A stretch of 64,000 nucleotides of DNA from Chelonoidis abingdonii (taxonomy: Eukaryota > Chordata > Testudines > Testudinidae), in the NCBI RefSeq assembly GCF_003597395.2, contig NC_133771.1, forward strand, positions 143,023,633 through 143,087,632, in the 5' to 3' direction. The notes beneath the pieces are model-generated. The model was not told where the DNA came from and did no database searches. It saw only the letters and a list, made by a program, of their open reading frames with translations. Below, piece by piece: positions 10,601-21,900 of the stretch. Position 1 is the first letter of the stretch; every line of letters begins with the position of its first letter. The position numbers were made by a program, and so were the translations under genes.

Positions 10601-12660
10601 TTGAGGTTAGGTTAAACTGCATTAAGAATGCTCTAGGGAACAGCATTTGGGTCAGATTTCTGGTTTCCCTTGGCAACTGTATAAGGTTTGTTGGAAGGAT
10701 ATATAAACGTTGACCTTCCCCCCCACACATACACACATGAAGTACTGTATACCTAAAAATGTCCCTGACTTCATGGATCTTTTCATATTTGGAAGCATTG
10801 TGATCATTTTCCAGTCACTAAAGAAAAAGACCTTTATAGGGACACCACAGAAGCATATGCAAGTCTGTCTTTTGACGTTTGGTGTGTGTAGGTACTGTCA
10901 TGAACATGGTACCTGGGCACGCATGCATATGGAATCCATTATCTCCTGCACTGTTGTGAGCCTGTCTGATGCTGAGACATATAAAAAAGAATCTTGATTT
11001 CTGAACCATTGGAGTGCTGGATTCTTCTAAAATTCAATGTGTTGCTAGCTCAAAAAACAGGAACCTCTGCACTCATAAATGGCACATATTAGATATCAGC
11101 TTTTTTCAGGGAGCTCAAAGTGCTTCATAAATATTAGCTGATTGATTGTAAGCCATGATGATTTTTGATGCCCTTCTCTCACTCCCAAACCAAGTATTAG
11201 GAATAGGTGTTCCCCAGTCATACAGAACCAACTTCCCCTCTGAGTAATCTCACCTTAATGTAAGAATCTTCTTAGGCTGCTAAACCACAGTGATATTGTC
11301 AGAGAGAGAGCACCTACTATAACTCATGGGAGAGCTGTGAGAATGTTAGTGCTTATGCATCTGAAAATAAGGGCTAAATATCATCTTCATTGTTAATCTC
11401 AGAGTGTACCAAGCCGAAGTGTCTTTTCTTCTGCTTTCCTGTTTACAGCATTAAAATGCCCTGCTGACATGCGAGCGGAAAATTTGTGTTTTCCTCTGCA
11501 CTTGAGAATTGGAAAATAATTTGTTGTGAATAAGTCATAAAAGTACATTATGACCAACTGACAGAAAGCGTATGAAAAGACTCTTCATTCTGGCTTTGCA
11601 CTTATAAAATCAAGCAACTCCGTGCATGTTTTTTAGAAGGAAAGATGTGGTCTGGAGAAGGCTTGGGATTTCAATTATCTGTGTTAAACCCAGACACTTT
11701 TCCTTTCCTTTTCCTGCTTAGGTAGTTGCTAATTAACTCTTGCTGTATTGCCTGTCTCAGGGCTCATTACTTATATTGTGTTAGTGATAGGTTCACTGAG
11801 ATGTCTCAGAATACTTCTGGGATAGCAAACAGCTGGAGTGCAATCAGAATTCACTTTACAGGATATATTCTGATTTACACTGGCTTACATGATCCAGTCA
11901 GCTGTGAGGAGGAGAAAAAAAATGTGGAAATCTTACAGAAAAGCTCTGTGTAGGGCAGGAGGTGAAACTATCAGAAGACAATTCCCCTGCCTCTCTCCTG
12001 CTCCATAAAATAGTCTGCACAGATAGAAAGGGAGCATAGGTCATAGGTCTATGGGGGGAGAGGCAGGTGACAAACTGCCCTGTTTTCCCTCTCTTGTTTG
12101 AATTCTGTAATTAAAAACAGACATAAACATGATTATAAATGCTGCTTAAAGCAATATTAAATCATTGTATGTGTTATGTGGTCCTCAGAGGAGGGCACAA
12201 TGACAGCAGTCAATGGTAACACAACCAAATCTCAACTATTCTTCCACAGTTGAGGTTGGAGCCTTGACTGAGATTGAGGGAAAAACACCCTCCAACCCCA
12301 GCTCGGCAGAGATCTGTAGTGTTAGGGCCAGGATTTCTGTAAGATTCTAAGACCTGGTGGCTTCCCTCTCATCTCACCCCTCCTCCTTCTTCTTTCGGAT
12401 CTTGCTGCTCTGCATCCTGGGCAGTCTTGCAGGGGGAAATGCATTTTAATGGCTTCCTTTGAAAAACAATAGTTCTTGAATTAATGGTCACCATTTCATG
12501 TATTTTTGCAATGAAAGGAACCTCCCACATAAATCTTGTTTCTGAGTTGTGCCAGTATTTGTCTTGAATAAAACTATTTGTAACTTTATTGGTGAAGACC
12601 TGTTACAATGCTAGCATTTCTCAAAGGGGGAGTAGTGGGGAGCAAGGGGAAGTCTTGGAA
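7698..12660. other. Unassigned AT-rich sequence, no gene recognised
   Basis: I see no exon-like frame with flanking splice sites, no RNA gene and no element ends. The open frames here (for example 8566-8802 -, 9707-9949 +, 10710-10997 +) lack recognisable domains and have the composition of chance frames. A short TTTTG run lies at 9019-9042. Confidence 0.5.
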
Positions 12661-12664
12661 TACT

Positions 12665-12805
12665 ACAGTGTAAAGACCGTGATCTTGCAAGGGCTTGAGC
12701 ATATTGCAACTTTACACACAAGTATTCCCATTGACTTCAATAGGACTACTCATTGTGAATAACGTTATGCATGTGCATAAGTGTTTGCAGGATTGGGGCC
12801 TAGGA
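12665..12805. repeat. Old interspersed repeat with CCCATTGACTTCAAT motif
   Basis: The stretch contains GATCTTGCAAGGGCTTGAGC, then CCCATTGACTTCAATAGG, then TGTTTGCAGGATTGGGGCC. The outer parts are roughly inverted copies of each other. Related motifs recur at 25345-25410, 31904-31971, 33030-33125 and 36067-36152. This marks an ancient palindromic repeat group; its exact family is not determined. Confidence 0.45.
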
Positions 12806-13190
12806 TAGGAGAGAGCATCTCAGAACAAGATCAATAAAACCCTTAGTTAATTCTGTGATAATCTCATTTTATTCTTGTTAAAATCCTATTTCAGTCTTTC
12901 AATCATTGCATCATTTGCTTCTTGTTCAAGCAAAACTGTAAAACTATTTTTAATCCTGTGAAAAGCTAGATCTCGGCAGCTGTTCAAAAACAAATGCAAG
13001 AGTTCAGTTTCTGTTCAACTATGAATACCAGTGGTTAAGTTAGTTGCTCATTGTTCACCAAAGATGGAAAGTGTCATATAAGGGCTAAATTGCTAGTATT
13101 TTACTATTACCTCAAAAGTAAACTTAACAAAATTGTGTATATTTTAGTTCTATAAATATCAAAAGCTTTTAGAAACTGGAAAGAAGGACA
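12806..13190. other. Unassigned AT-rich sequence
   Basis: Nothing recognisable: no repeat ends, RNA gene or exon-like frame. Confidence 0.5.
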
Positions 13191-13199
13191 AAGGACCTT

Positions 13200-13350
13200 A
13201 AAAATGTAAGGAAGACCTGGTTTCAATACTTAGCTGTGCCACAGACTTCCTATGTGATCTTGGGAAAGTCGCTTATGTTCCTCAAAGGTGTTTCAATGAT
13301 TTCAAGGGGAGTTAAATACATAAATACCATTGGGTCTTAGTCTTCAAATG
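13200..13350 (+). repeat. MIR-like SINE fragment
   Basis: The order GACCTGGTTTCAATACTTAG, GCTGTGCCACAGACTTCC, GTGATCTTGGGAAAGTCGCT matches the core region of amniote MIR-type SINEs. The downstream part (ATTTCAAGGGGAGTTAAATA) belongs to the same or an adjoining old repeat. It has no internal promoter boxes and no target duplication, so it is an ancient truncated copy. Confidence 0.5.
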
Positions 13351-15100
13351 CAATGAATGTTTAAAAAAGTGCAAAGAGATCCTCTAATGAAACTTCCCAA
13401 ATATTTACTATTATAGCCACTGGCTGTTCACCATGAAAATCAATAAAAATATCATCTGTTTTAAACTCTGCACTTTACCAGATCTGAATAATTGGGTGAA
13501 GTTGTAGAGTTAAAACACTTTGGATCTCTTAAATGCTTGGGCTTTATGCTGAGCAATATAATTTGCCTCTCACATTTACCTGGATGATACTGTGAGAGTT
13601 TCTTTATTACTGTATCATCGTTTATAGCTGGTTGATTGCCTTCCATTTCTTCATACTCTGAAACTGGTGATCAGACTAGAAAAGTATCTCCAATATTTTG
13701 GACAAGGGCTCTCTCTTCTTGGTCACCTGGTTTTGAAAAGAGGACTGTGATTTACAGAGGAGGGTGAAAAAGGGAAAATGTTTTCCTTGTCTTGCTTTTG
13801 AAATCACTGAAAAGCAATTCTGGAACATGACAGGTGATTAAAAATGCTTTACTATGAGCTACTCAATCATGTCAGAGCCATTGATCTAGCTTTCACTGCA
13901 GTGATATTCTATTTTTCTGCTCTTGCATAAGGGTTTCTCTCTGCAATAGGATAACTTGCATTGAGCATTCATTCCGTGGTTTTTCAGAAATCTTATGACA
14001 TGTTGGAGTTGCATAATGATGCCTTAAATATGTACCTTTTACAGTCTGACTAATGCAGAAGTGTCCTGATGGGACTGAATCTCTTTCAAACCATGCCAAC
14101 ATTTACATGCTAAAAAGGAAGTATCCTACAGATGAATAGTATGTTGAATATAACATGATGAATAGTATGAATAGTATGTTGAATATAACATTTGTTATCT
14201 GAATAGCACATGTACACACACTTGGCAACAGTGAATAACTGGGGAGCTCTGTGCTGATTTCTTTCTTGGACTTCTAGACTGGCACTGGAAGTCTCTATAA
14301 CTCATTAAATTTGTTTTCTTCATTTTCTATGCCTCATTCAATTTTGTGTACCTTATTTGGGGTTTGGGATATGCACTTTATAGCCTCTTCCAGTAACTCT
14401 GCATGTTGGCTTAGTATCTAGAAGATAAGACTCTTTTCTCTCTGCTTATAGAAACATGCAAACTTCTTTCTGTCCTACAGAGATGACCCCAGTTTTTCAA
14501 GCAGAAAAAATGTGTGAACACTTCTGCCCTACAACTGTTATACAATTGAAAAGAGTCTGTGCTGCATTCTCTGCTCACCAACAAAATATTTTAACTATGA
14601 TCCCATGAGAAAAAAAAAAAAGGTCCCATAATGTTTAAGTTTCTAGGTGTTTAGCAGCTCAAAAGTCTTTGACTGTCATTTCAAATGGTTGTAATTGCTG
14701 TGTCACACAGCTGATCCACCCTTCATTCATTATGTTTGCCCAATGTGTTTTCAAAATATCACTTTTTTAGCATCTGGACAATGTTTTCTGACACCAGTTA
14801 ATTGATTCCACTTATCATTATGTGAAGAAGGATGACTTGGTAGCAATTTTGCAGTTCAAATGACAAGGAAATGTATTTTTTAAATAGTTTACAAAGGGAA
14901 GGAAAGTGAGGAAAAGCAAAAGAAAAGGAATGAAATATGGGGCACTAAGAAACTGGTTGAGGTGAAAGTGGTAGAAAAGGCAGAATCCATAGAGAAGATG
15001 AGTTAGAGAAGGAATGAAGTTATAAAGGAAATAATACCTACTTGAAACATTGTACATTAATTTATGTGATCTTGATATGCATGTTTTGAGTTTGAGCAAG
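13351..15100. other. Unassigned AT-rich sequence
   Basis: Contains only chance frames. A local tandem duplication of a GAATAGTATGTTGAATATAA-type unit occurs at about 14133-14190 (two units). Confidence 0.5.
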
Positions 15101-15104
15101 ACAA

Positions 15105-15240
15105 CCTCACCTCCTGTTAGCTCAGTGTCCCCATCTATAAAAATGGGAATAATATTTACCTTACAGGAGGGTTGAGAGGATTTATTAATTGTTTATAAAG
15201 TTCTTTGAGATCCTTAAATATGAGTTTAATACAGAAATTA
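15105..15240 (+). repeat. MIR/CORE-SINE-like fragment
   Basis: The order CAGTGTCCCCATCTATAAAA, ATGGGAATAATATTTACC, TACAGGAGGGTTGAGAGGA, TTTGAGATCCTTAAATATG follows the 3' half of MIR-like SINEs. No tRNA head is visible and the copy is diverged, so it is ancient. Confidence 0.5.
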
Positions 15241-16281
15241 AACTTAGTGTACATTACCAATCAGCAACATCTGTCATTGTAGCACTTATTTCTCAGGCTC
15301 ATGCTTCCCTAGAAGCTTCTTGGCTGTCTTGATATTTACTTTTTATACAAGACCTGATACAAAAAGTAGTTTCTGGGATCTTTTATTTTTATGTGCATAC
15401 ATTTACTTCAAAGGCTTAGTTTGCATGATTTAAGGTTAAATGTATTTATGTTACAGACTGTGTATTAAGCAACATAGCCCTGATATATAAACTATACATA
15501 TGGGCCTAAAAGCAAGATAAATCCATTGTTAATATCAAACTAACTTCAACTTGCTTGAGATGTTAAATATTGTGTTTCATATTACAATGCTACCTCACCT
15601 ATTGTACGCAGAGAGCCCATTTCTACCCTGCAATTCAGAAATCAGTGTAATATTTGACCCTGAACCCCTAACACCATGTTCTGACCATGATTGGGTAAAG
15701 GCATAAATAACTGTCAATTATTACTAAAGCATTAAGACAATCCACCTGTATTTTATTGATCCATTAATATATGTCTGAAGCGGCTGAATATACTTGGCTT
15801 GTGGCCTTGTGCCTTGCATGTGCTAATGGACAGTAGGTATTACTGGACAAATAAAACACACCCTGTTGTATCTTACTGCCATAGCAACTTCAGTGTAAGT
15901 AATGTATAGTGCCTAGTTAGAAAGTGTTTTAATTCTGAACTTCCGTCTTACTGAAACAATTTTAGGGTGTAATTTGTTTATCTTTCATTGCAGAGTTAAT
16001 CAATTAAGGAAGTTGTGAGACTATAAGATGATATAATATGCTAGCATGTGTATTTGTAAGGTCTTTTAAAAATGTAGATTTTTACTTAATACACAATATT
16101 GGTTCCTTTCAACTTGTTATAATTGGTAATAGCTATATGTAAATCCATATTTGACTCCTTATGGCATTATAAGCTATCATGTTCATCTGAAAGATGGAGA
16201 GTATTTAAAAGAATTTTTGACCAAAATAATAGGTATTGAATCCATATTGCTTTATTCCACGGTAAGGAGTATATGATATAT
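15241..16281. other. Unassigned AT-rich sequence
   Basis: No gene or repeat ends recognised. The last 8 bp (16274-16281) are the left target duplication of the next element. Confidence 0.5.
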
Positions 16282-16897
16282 CAGGGGTGGGCAAATTTTT
16301 TGGCCTGAAGACCACAACTGGATATGGAAATTGTAAGGTGGGCCATGACTGATCATGAAATTGGGGTAGGGTGTGGGGGTGAGGGCTCTGGCTGGGGATG
16401 AGGGGTTGCGGGTGCAGGAGGGTGCTGTGGACTGGGACCGAGGAATTGAGAAGAAAGGAAGGGAATCAGGGCTGGGGCAGGGGGTTGGGGTGCAGGAAGG
16501 GTTCAGGGGTGCAGGCTGTGGGTGGCGCTTACCTTAAGCAGCTCCAAGAAGCAGCAGCATGTCCCCGCTTTTACATGGAGGCGTGGCCAGGCAGCTCTGC
16601 ACACCACCGTGTTCGCAGGCGCTGCACCTGCAGCTCACTCATAGGCCATGGTTCCTGGCCAATGGGTGCTGCAGGGGCAGCGTGAGGAGCCCCTTGGCTG
16701 GCCCTATGAATAGGAGCCAGAGGGGAAACATGCCACTGCTTTTGGGAGCTGTATGGAGTGGGGCAAGCCCCCCCCCCTGGCTGGAGGACTGGAGCAGGGC
16801 AAGCCCCAGACTCCACTCCCTGGCGGGAACTCAAGGGTCAGATTAAAACATCTGGAGGGCCGAATGTGGCCCCTGGGCTGTAGTTTGCCCACCCCTG
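16282..16897. mobile_element. hAT-type non-autonomous element, 616 bp, TSD TGATATAT
   Basis: The left end is CAGGGGTGGGCAAATTTTTT and the right end is TAGTTTGCCCACCCCTG, inverted repeats starting CAGGGG as in hAT elements. The 8-mer TGATATAT flanks both sides exactly (16274-16281 and 16898-16905). The interior is GC- and G-rich, in contrast to its AT-rich surroundings. The long GC-rich frames at 16398-16892 in both strands are by-products of that composition. No transposase is present. Confidence 0.9.
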
Positions 16898-16905
16898 TGA
16901 TATAT

Positions 16906-17394
16906 AAATAGATGTTTATGAACTTATGATATTATAAGTGATGTATTTAGTATGCAATAGAAAATAGGCTACTATACTTACGCTTTACACAATCTTCAAC
17001 CAATAACTACTCATGTGTTTTAATTAAAAAAATTAAAAGACCAATGAGAAAGAAAGAAAAAAAAAACACCTTAGTATGGATTAGTGGAGTATTTCCCTAT
17101 ATAATTTCACTTTACAAAAGTCATTTTTATTGTTTTATTTGTTTGATATGATGAAAAACCTGAAATCCAAATGTTGATTTTATCTTTTGGGTACTTTTGT
17201 AATGATAGAGTGACTATTTGGTAAATGTATTAAAATATCCTCTGGGAATGATACCTTGTCATACCAACTTTATATATATATATAATAAAAACACTGTGCA
17301 GTTGGAGGGCTGTAAATGCTTCTTATTGCAATTATCAACATAATCTCAGGTTCCCCCTCTCTGTTTGATGTATTCCACTTTTGTCAGTCGACTT
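16906..17394. other. Unassigned AT-rich sequence with a short TA run
   Basis: A (TA)n run occurs near 17272-17284. No exon-like frame or repeat ends are seen. Confidence 0.5.
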
Positions 17395-17481
17395 GTGCTT
17401 GCATTTAAACCCATTAGGGCAGTTTATGGGTTGTGTATGTGGAGTGCTTAGCACATTGGGCTGGGGCCTCGATGCCCTACT
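17395..17481 (+). repeat. Old SINE/LINE tail fragment
   Basis: GTGCTTAGCACATTGGGCTG followed by GGCCTCGATGCCCTACTGT resembles the tail of a widespread amniote repeat; a related tail is seen at 59880-59965. It is cut off by the retroposon insertion at 17493. Confidence 0.35.
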
Positions 17482-17492
17482 GTGCTAGGACA

Positions 17493-17578
17493 AAAACAAC
17501 AAGAAGTCAGGTGCCACCTTAAAGACTTAACAGATTTATTTGGGCATAAGCTTTCCTGGGTAAAAACCCACTTCTTCA
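17493..17578 (-). mobile_element. Short retroposon copy, uninverted, 11-bp TSD
   Basis: The 86-bp insert carries GTGCCACCTTAAAGACTTAA, TTTATTTGGGCATAAGCTTT and GGGTAAAAACCCACTTCTTC. It is flanked by exact 11-bp copies of GTGCTAGGACA (17482-17492 and 17579-17589). A duplication of this length points to target-primed retroposition. Read on the minus strand it ends in CTTGTTGTTTTTGT, which suits a 3' end. The same family occurs at 31253-31399 and 61029-61157, where the copies carry internal inversions. I do not know the family's published name. Confidence 0.75.
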
Positions 17579-17589
17579 GTGCTAGGACA

Positions 17590-18224
17590 CTAGACAGCGG
17601 AACAGGAATTGGAATGGGTATGGGAATCAAGGGACATCCACTAGACTAGGAATAGAAAGGAAAGGAAGAAGATGCAGTTGGACTGGAATAAAAATGGAGT
17701 AGAATGGACATGAAATAGAACTGAATGGAAAAAAAGGAGTAATGCAATTAGAATGGAATGTACATAGCATGTGGAATGGAACTAAAACAGATTAAAATCA
17801 GAATAATGGGAGCAGGTGGGCACAGAGTGAATTTGGGATAAATTAGAAAGGAGCCAAAAATAGCTGGTTAAAACAGACCTGGAGTGGAATAGAACAGAAA
17901 AGAGGAGAGCAAAGGTTGGAGTGCGATTGACATCGACCAGGAAGTGAGTATAAAGCAAAAGAATGGCCCTGGAATACCTGGAGCACCCTGGAATGGGGGA
18001 AAAGGGAAGTAGAGGGGAAGGAAAACCGCAGTGGAGCTGCACGGGGCCGTGGCATAGCGAGCCAGGGGACTGGCGTGGAGCGCAGCAGGTGAGCCGACAG
18101 GGGAAAAAAACAAAAAGAAACTCCTGGAGCTGGAGTGCAAGGGACTGGGCTAAACTGGAGTGGGCAGGAGCCCAAGCGTGGGGAGTGAAGCTGGAACTGC
18201 CGGGTACGGGACTCCGCAACTGAG
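17590..18224 (+). repeat. Degenerate GGAAT-rich purine tract
   Basis: Units such as GGAATTGGAATGG, GGAATAGAAAGG, TGGAATAAAAATGGAGTAGA and TGGAATGGAAC recur irregularly from 17597 to about 17785, and more sparsely (TGGAGTGGAATAG, CTGGAATACCTGG, CTGGAATGGGGG) to about 18210. This is a diverged pentamer-type simple repeat, strongly purine-biased on the + strand. It adjoins the CpG island. Minus-strand frames over 17782-18219 are Ser/Pro/Leu-rich by-products. Confidence 0.55.
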
Positions 18225-18985
18225 GGCGTGCAGCGCTAGCGGGCGCCCCTATAATAAAGAATCCCTAGGCGAGGCCCGCGGTGGGCGTGTGCGGTTCCAG
18301 TGAGGTCAGCGGCGGGCGAGCCAATGAGCGGCGTGTCTGGGAGCTGCCGGAGCCCTGGGTCCCGGCGCGGCGCGGCTCGCCTGCTGAAGGGGGGACGCTG
18401 CTGAAGTCGCAGCTCAAGATATTCCGGCACTAGGCAGAACGCCGGCGGCTCCGCGGCGTGGAGGGGCTGCAGCGGGGCGCGCGGGAGAGGAAAGTGAGGG
18501 ACAGGAGGAGGCGCTGCCGGCCACAGGTGCTGCTGCTGCTCCAGCTCTCTGGGCGGTGGGGTGCGAAGTGCCCCTCGAGCAGCGCCGCCCGCAGGGGGAT
18601 GTACCGGCCGCTTGGTCTCCGCTCCCCGTGGGGAGCCGGCTCCTAGATCGCGCCGGACTCAGCGGGGACCCGCAGGAACTGGGCGCCCTGGCGCTGCGGG
18701 GGAGGAGGAGGTCGCTCATCGCAGGCACCTGGGCAGCCAGGTAAGCGCGGACCGCGCGCGCTCTTGTGCGGAAGCGGCAGCGGAGAGAGCCCGGGCGCGC
18801 CGCGCGGGTTGCCCCCCTGGGCGAAAGTTGTTGGTAAAGTCATTTGTGGGGGGAGGAGGAGCGGGGGGCTTTGGGAGGAGGGCACAGGGCAAATCGAGGA
18901 AGGAACCGGGGCTTGTCCTGTGGCAGCAGTGGCTGCTGCCGCTCCACCCCCACCCCCACCCCATGGGCCACTGGAGCTGGGGACG
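18225..18985. promoter_or_regulatory. CpG island / probable promoter
   Basis: This is the only long stretch dense in CG dinucleotides that is not bounded by transposon ends, in an otherwise AT-rich window. A TATA-like TATAATAAA is at 18250-18258 and a CCAAT box at 18321-18325, with several GGCGGG/GGGGCG-type GC boxes. Combined with the splice donor at 18741 on +, I infer a promoter driving a + strand gene. Broad CpG promoters often lack one fixed start, so the exact start cannot be read. Confidence 0.75.
18280..18740 (+). other. Probable non-coding first exon of an unidentified host gene
   Basis: The right edge is a strong 5' splice site (GCCAG|GTAAGCG at 18740/18741). The left edge is a guess, taken about 25-30 bp after the TATA-like motif; starts nearer 18400 are also possible. 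Frames within it (18458-18646; 18556-18744; 18561 onward) are Arg/Gly/Ala/Pro-rich with no domain I recognise and look like GC-driven frames or upstream ORFs. No matching acceptor with coding sequence was found downstream, so the gene remains unnamed. If this reading is right, 18741 to at least the window end is intron 1. Confidence 0.5.
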
Positions 18986-21900
18986 AAGCACTTGAGAGGG
19001 GAAAAGTGGTGTCGATGTGAGCGCGAGTAGAGCCATAGAAGGGAGCTCCGGGCTTTCCATCACAGTGCTGATGGCTGGGAGGAGGCGTGGGGGTGTTCTC
19101 CGAGGGGTGATGGGGGGGGTGGACTAGCTGTTGCTGTTGTTTGCCTTAGAAACTATTCCATCGCCCTCCTGTCCCTGCTGCTCACCCAGTCTGATCCCCC
19201 CGGGCAGCGTGTAAGCGCATCCAGTTCCAGGCACTTGCACACCTAAGTCAAGGCGTTGGGGTGGGGGGGAGGGGAAACGTGTCCCTGGGTCTCTCGGAAA
19301 TATGATTCAAGTGTGGGGCAGAGGTTTTGCCTCGCTTCTGTTGGATACTAAATCCCAAAGGTCTGCGGAGGCTGAACTGCATCCCAGTCAGACACCTGGC
19401 AAAATCTGGCTAGGAGTTGATTCAGAGCAGTAACGTTTATGTGGGTGCCCCTCTAAAAACGCCTATGCAGAGATGTCAAATTCTCGCTACAAACCCCACG
19501 GCAGGGATCTTACTTATGGTGCCCTGTCGGATCCTCGTTAAGTGGCGCCGGTGCGTTTCTGCAGCTTTCCTCCTTTGCAGTACTAACTAAACAGTCACCA
19601 CTGGCTGTGGAAACGTATAGGTCGAGGTGACCCGCGAATGATGGTGACTAATTCGCTGAGAGGTTATTGTTTGGGGCTTTGAGGACAGCCGCACCCGCCT
19701 TTCAAATATCCCCTGTGTCAGAGTCTCTCTCCAGTTGCAGGAGCGCAACCTGTGCGTACAGTGGCAGTGACTGGGTGGTTAGTATATAAATCTTTCAGGG
19801 ATTTCTGAAGGGTTCAGTCGCACTACGGATTACTCGTGCCGTCTGACATCGTCAGTGGGGAACTGGTCTTTAAATCTTGTTCTCTTCGATGATGATTCTC
19901 ATTCTACGAATTTTACTTACTCACATTCTGCTTTTTATCCGCGTCTTTTTAAGTCTAGGTTTTCAGGCAAATTAAGTTCCAGGAGATTTGTGAGCAGCGT
20001 GTGTTGTGCCAAATATAATATCAACACTGCTAGTGTTTAAAACAGAGCCCGAGTATTTACTTTTAAAAAGTGTAGCTCACCGTGAGAACTGAATAGTATT
20101 TAAATCTATGAGCACAGAAACCCAAATATGTTAATATACACTGGGCTATATTGCTCACCGTGCTAGTTTCTCTACTGACAGAAAGAGTTCTCATTGCTTG
20201 ATATTACTTTGTCTCATTTTCTTTCCCTCTTTTGTAAAGCACAAATCTAAATCGTTATCTGTATTCACCATATATAGAAGTAGCCACAGATCCACAAAAT
20301 ACAACCTCAAATGCTGCTTAAAAATATTTAGTAATGAAAAACTAGAATGGCTGTTCCTGAGTGTTCTGGAGTGTTTTCATTTTGATGTTATCTGTCTTTT
20401 ACATATTGCTCTGTGATCTCACCCTGTGTCTACCACAGTGCTCATCACTTTAAACATCAAAGGCAGTGAATAATGTGCTGTGGTCTGATTTTGTTTCTAT
20501 GTTAATTAGACATAATGTTTAGTTTTGCTTAAATTGTGTTGGAACTAAACTACAGTATGAAATATTGATATTTCCATAATGGAAGCCAGTGTTGTAGCTT
20601 TCAGAAAAAAATGTGCCTCAGCATTCAAAAATACTGGTTACTCAGACAGTAGCAATTCTTAGTGACATGGAAGTAGTATTTCAGGATTTTCTAATGTGTT
20701 TGTACCAAAATGTTTATTTTCTCTTTTTGAAGGGAATATATAAATCTCAATATGAGCTGCTACTTAAGTTTTTTTGGTTACCTTGTAGTTTGTGATCAAT
20801 ATAAAATATAGTTCTTACAGTTCTTGATGTCATTCAATAAAAACACTGCATTTTGACTCGTGTTGTACCATTGTTAACTGTGTAACTTGGATTTTCTTTG
20901 AAGAATTTGTCAAGTTGAATTGAAATATTGAAACATTCAAAAAAGGTTAGGAGGATATTAAAATATTATTGGATGATAGTAGCAAACTAACAATATAATC
21001 CTGGCAAATACTAATTTAACATATTTGGTTTGCTGCCAGCCTCTGAGGTTTCATCAGTGCAGGTGGCAACTTTTATGTATCCTATTTTGGTTATGTTTTT
21101 TAAGTTTAATGCCCTTTGGCACCCCACCCTGAAATTCAGTTTTATGTTCTTTCATATTGGATCAGACTTCGGCAATATTTGGCTGTTGTCTAGTCAAGCT
21201 GGTTTTGATTTTGAAGTAAAATATCCTAATTTACCATAGAAAATGTTGTAACATGTACATTCAGAAACATGAATGTATTTTCAGACAGATGAATATTAAC
21301 TCAGCTCCTTCCAGAATATTTCTTTTGTATAAAATAACATCCAAATGCAATCTGTTGTATTGCATGGAACTGAAATTTCATGTTGTTCTACTGTATAGAC
21401 AATTTGTTGGAGGTAGAATATGTATTCTACAGTATTATTCCCAGAACCAATCATGATCATACGATGGAAAATTGCAAGCAAAGTGTTAACACATCTGATA
21501 AACTTTAATTCTAGGAATAAGTATTGAAGATTTCATTCACCTTGGGCAATACTTCCAAGCTGATAAACTTTCCATCTATGGAACTCTTTTCTAGTTTTAA
21601 AGAAACAATTGTAACTTTAGAAGCATTCTGGCTCCCTTTAATTACAACTGAATATTTCGTTCTAGCCTGATATGTTATAAGTATCAGCAGAACCAAACTT
21701 GAGACCTGATCCTGAAATGATTATTCAGACAAAATTTTTAGTGATGAAAATTGAAGTTTCACGGGAATAACTATTATATGGTTGAGACCTTTATGCTCAA
21801 TGTTCTCAGATTGTGGTGTGTGGAGATTTGGTGGCTAGTAGTGCATTTGCTGAATAGAACTAAATAGAAATGATGTTATGTGATTGTTAATGTGAGGGAA

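Noticed and set aside
16398..16892. Several overlapping GC-rich open frames on both strands
   Set aside because: They lie inside a defined hAT-type element with an 8-bp duplication and arise from its GC-rich composition.
18458..18995. Frames crossing the CpG island as the coding start of the host gene
   Set aside because: They run through the strong splice donor at 18741 or stop early, with only low-complexity Arg/Ala/Pro composition.
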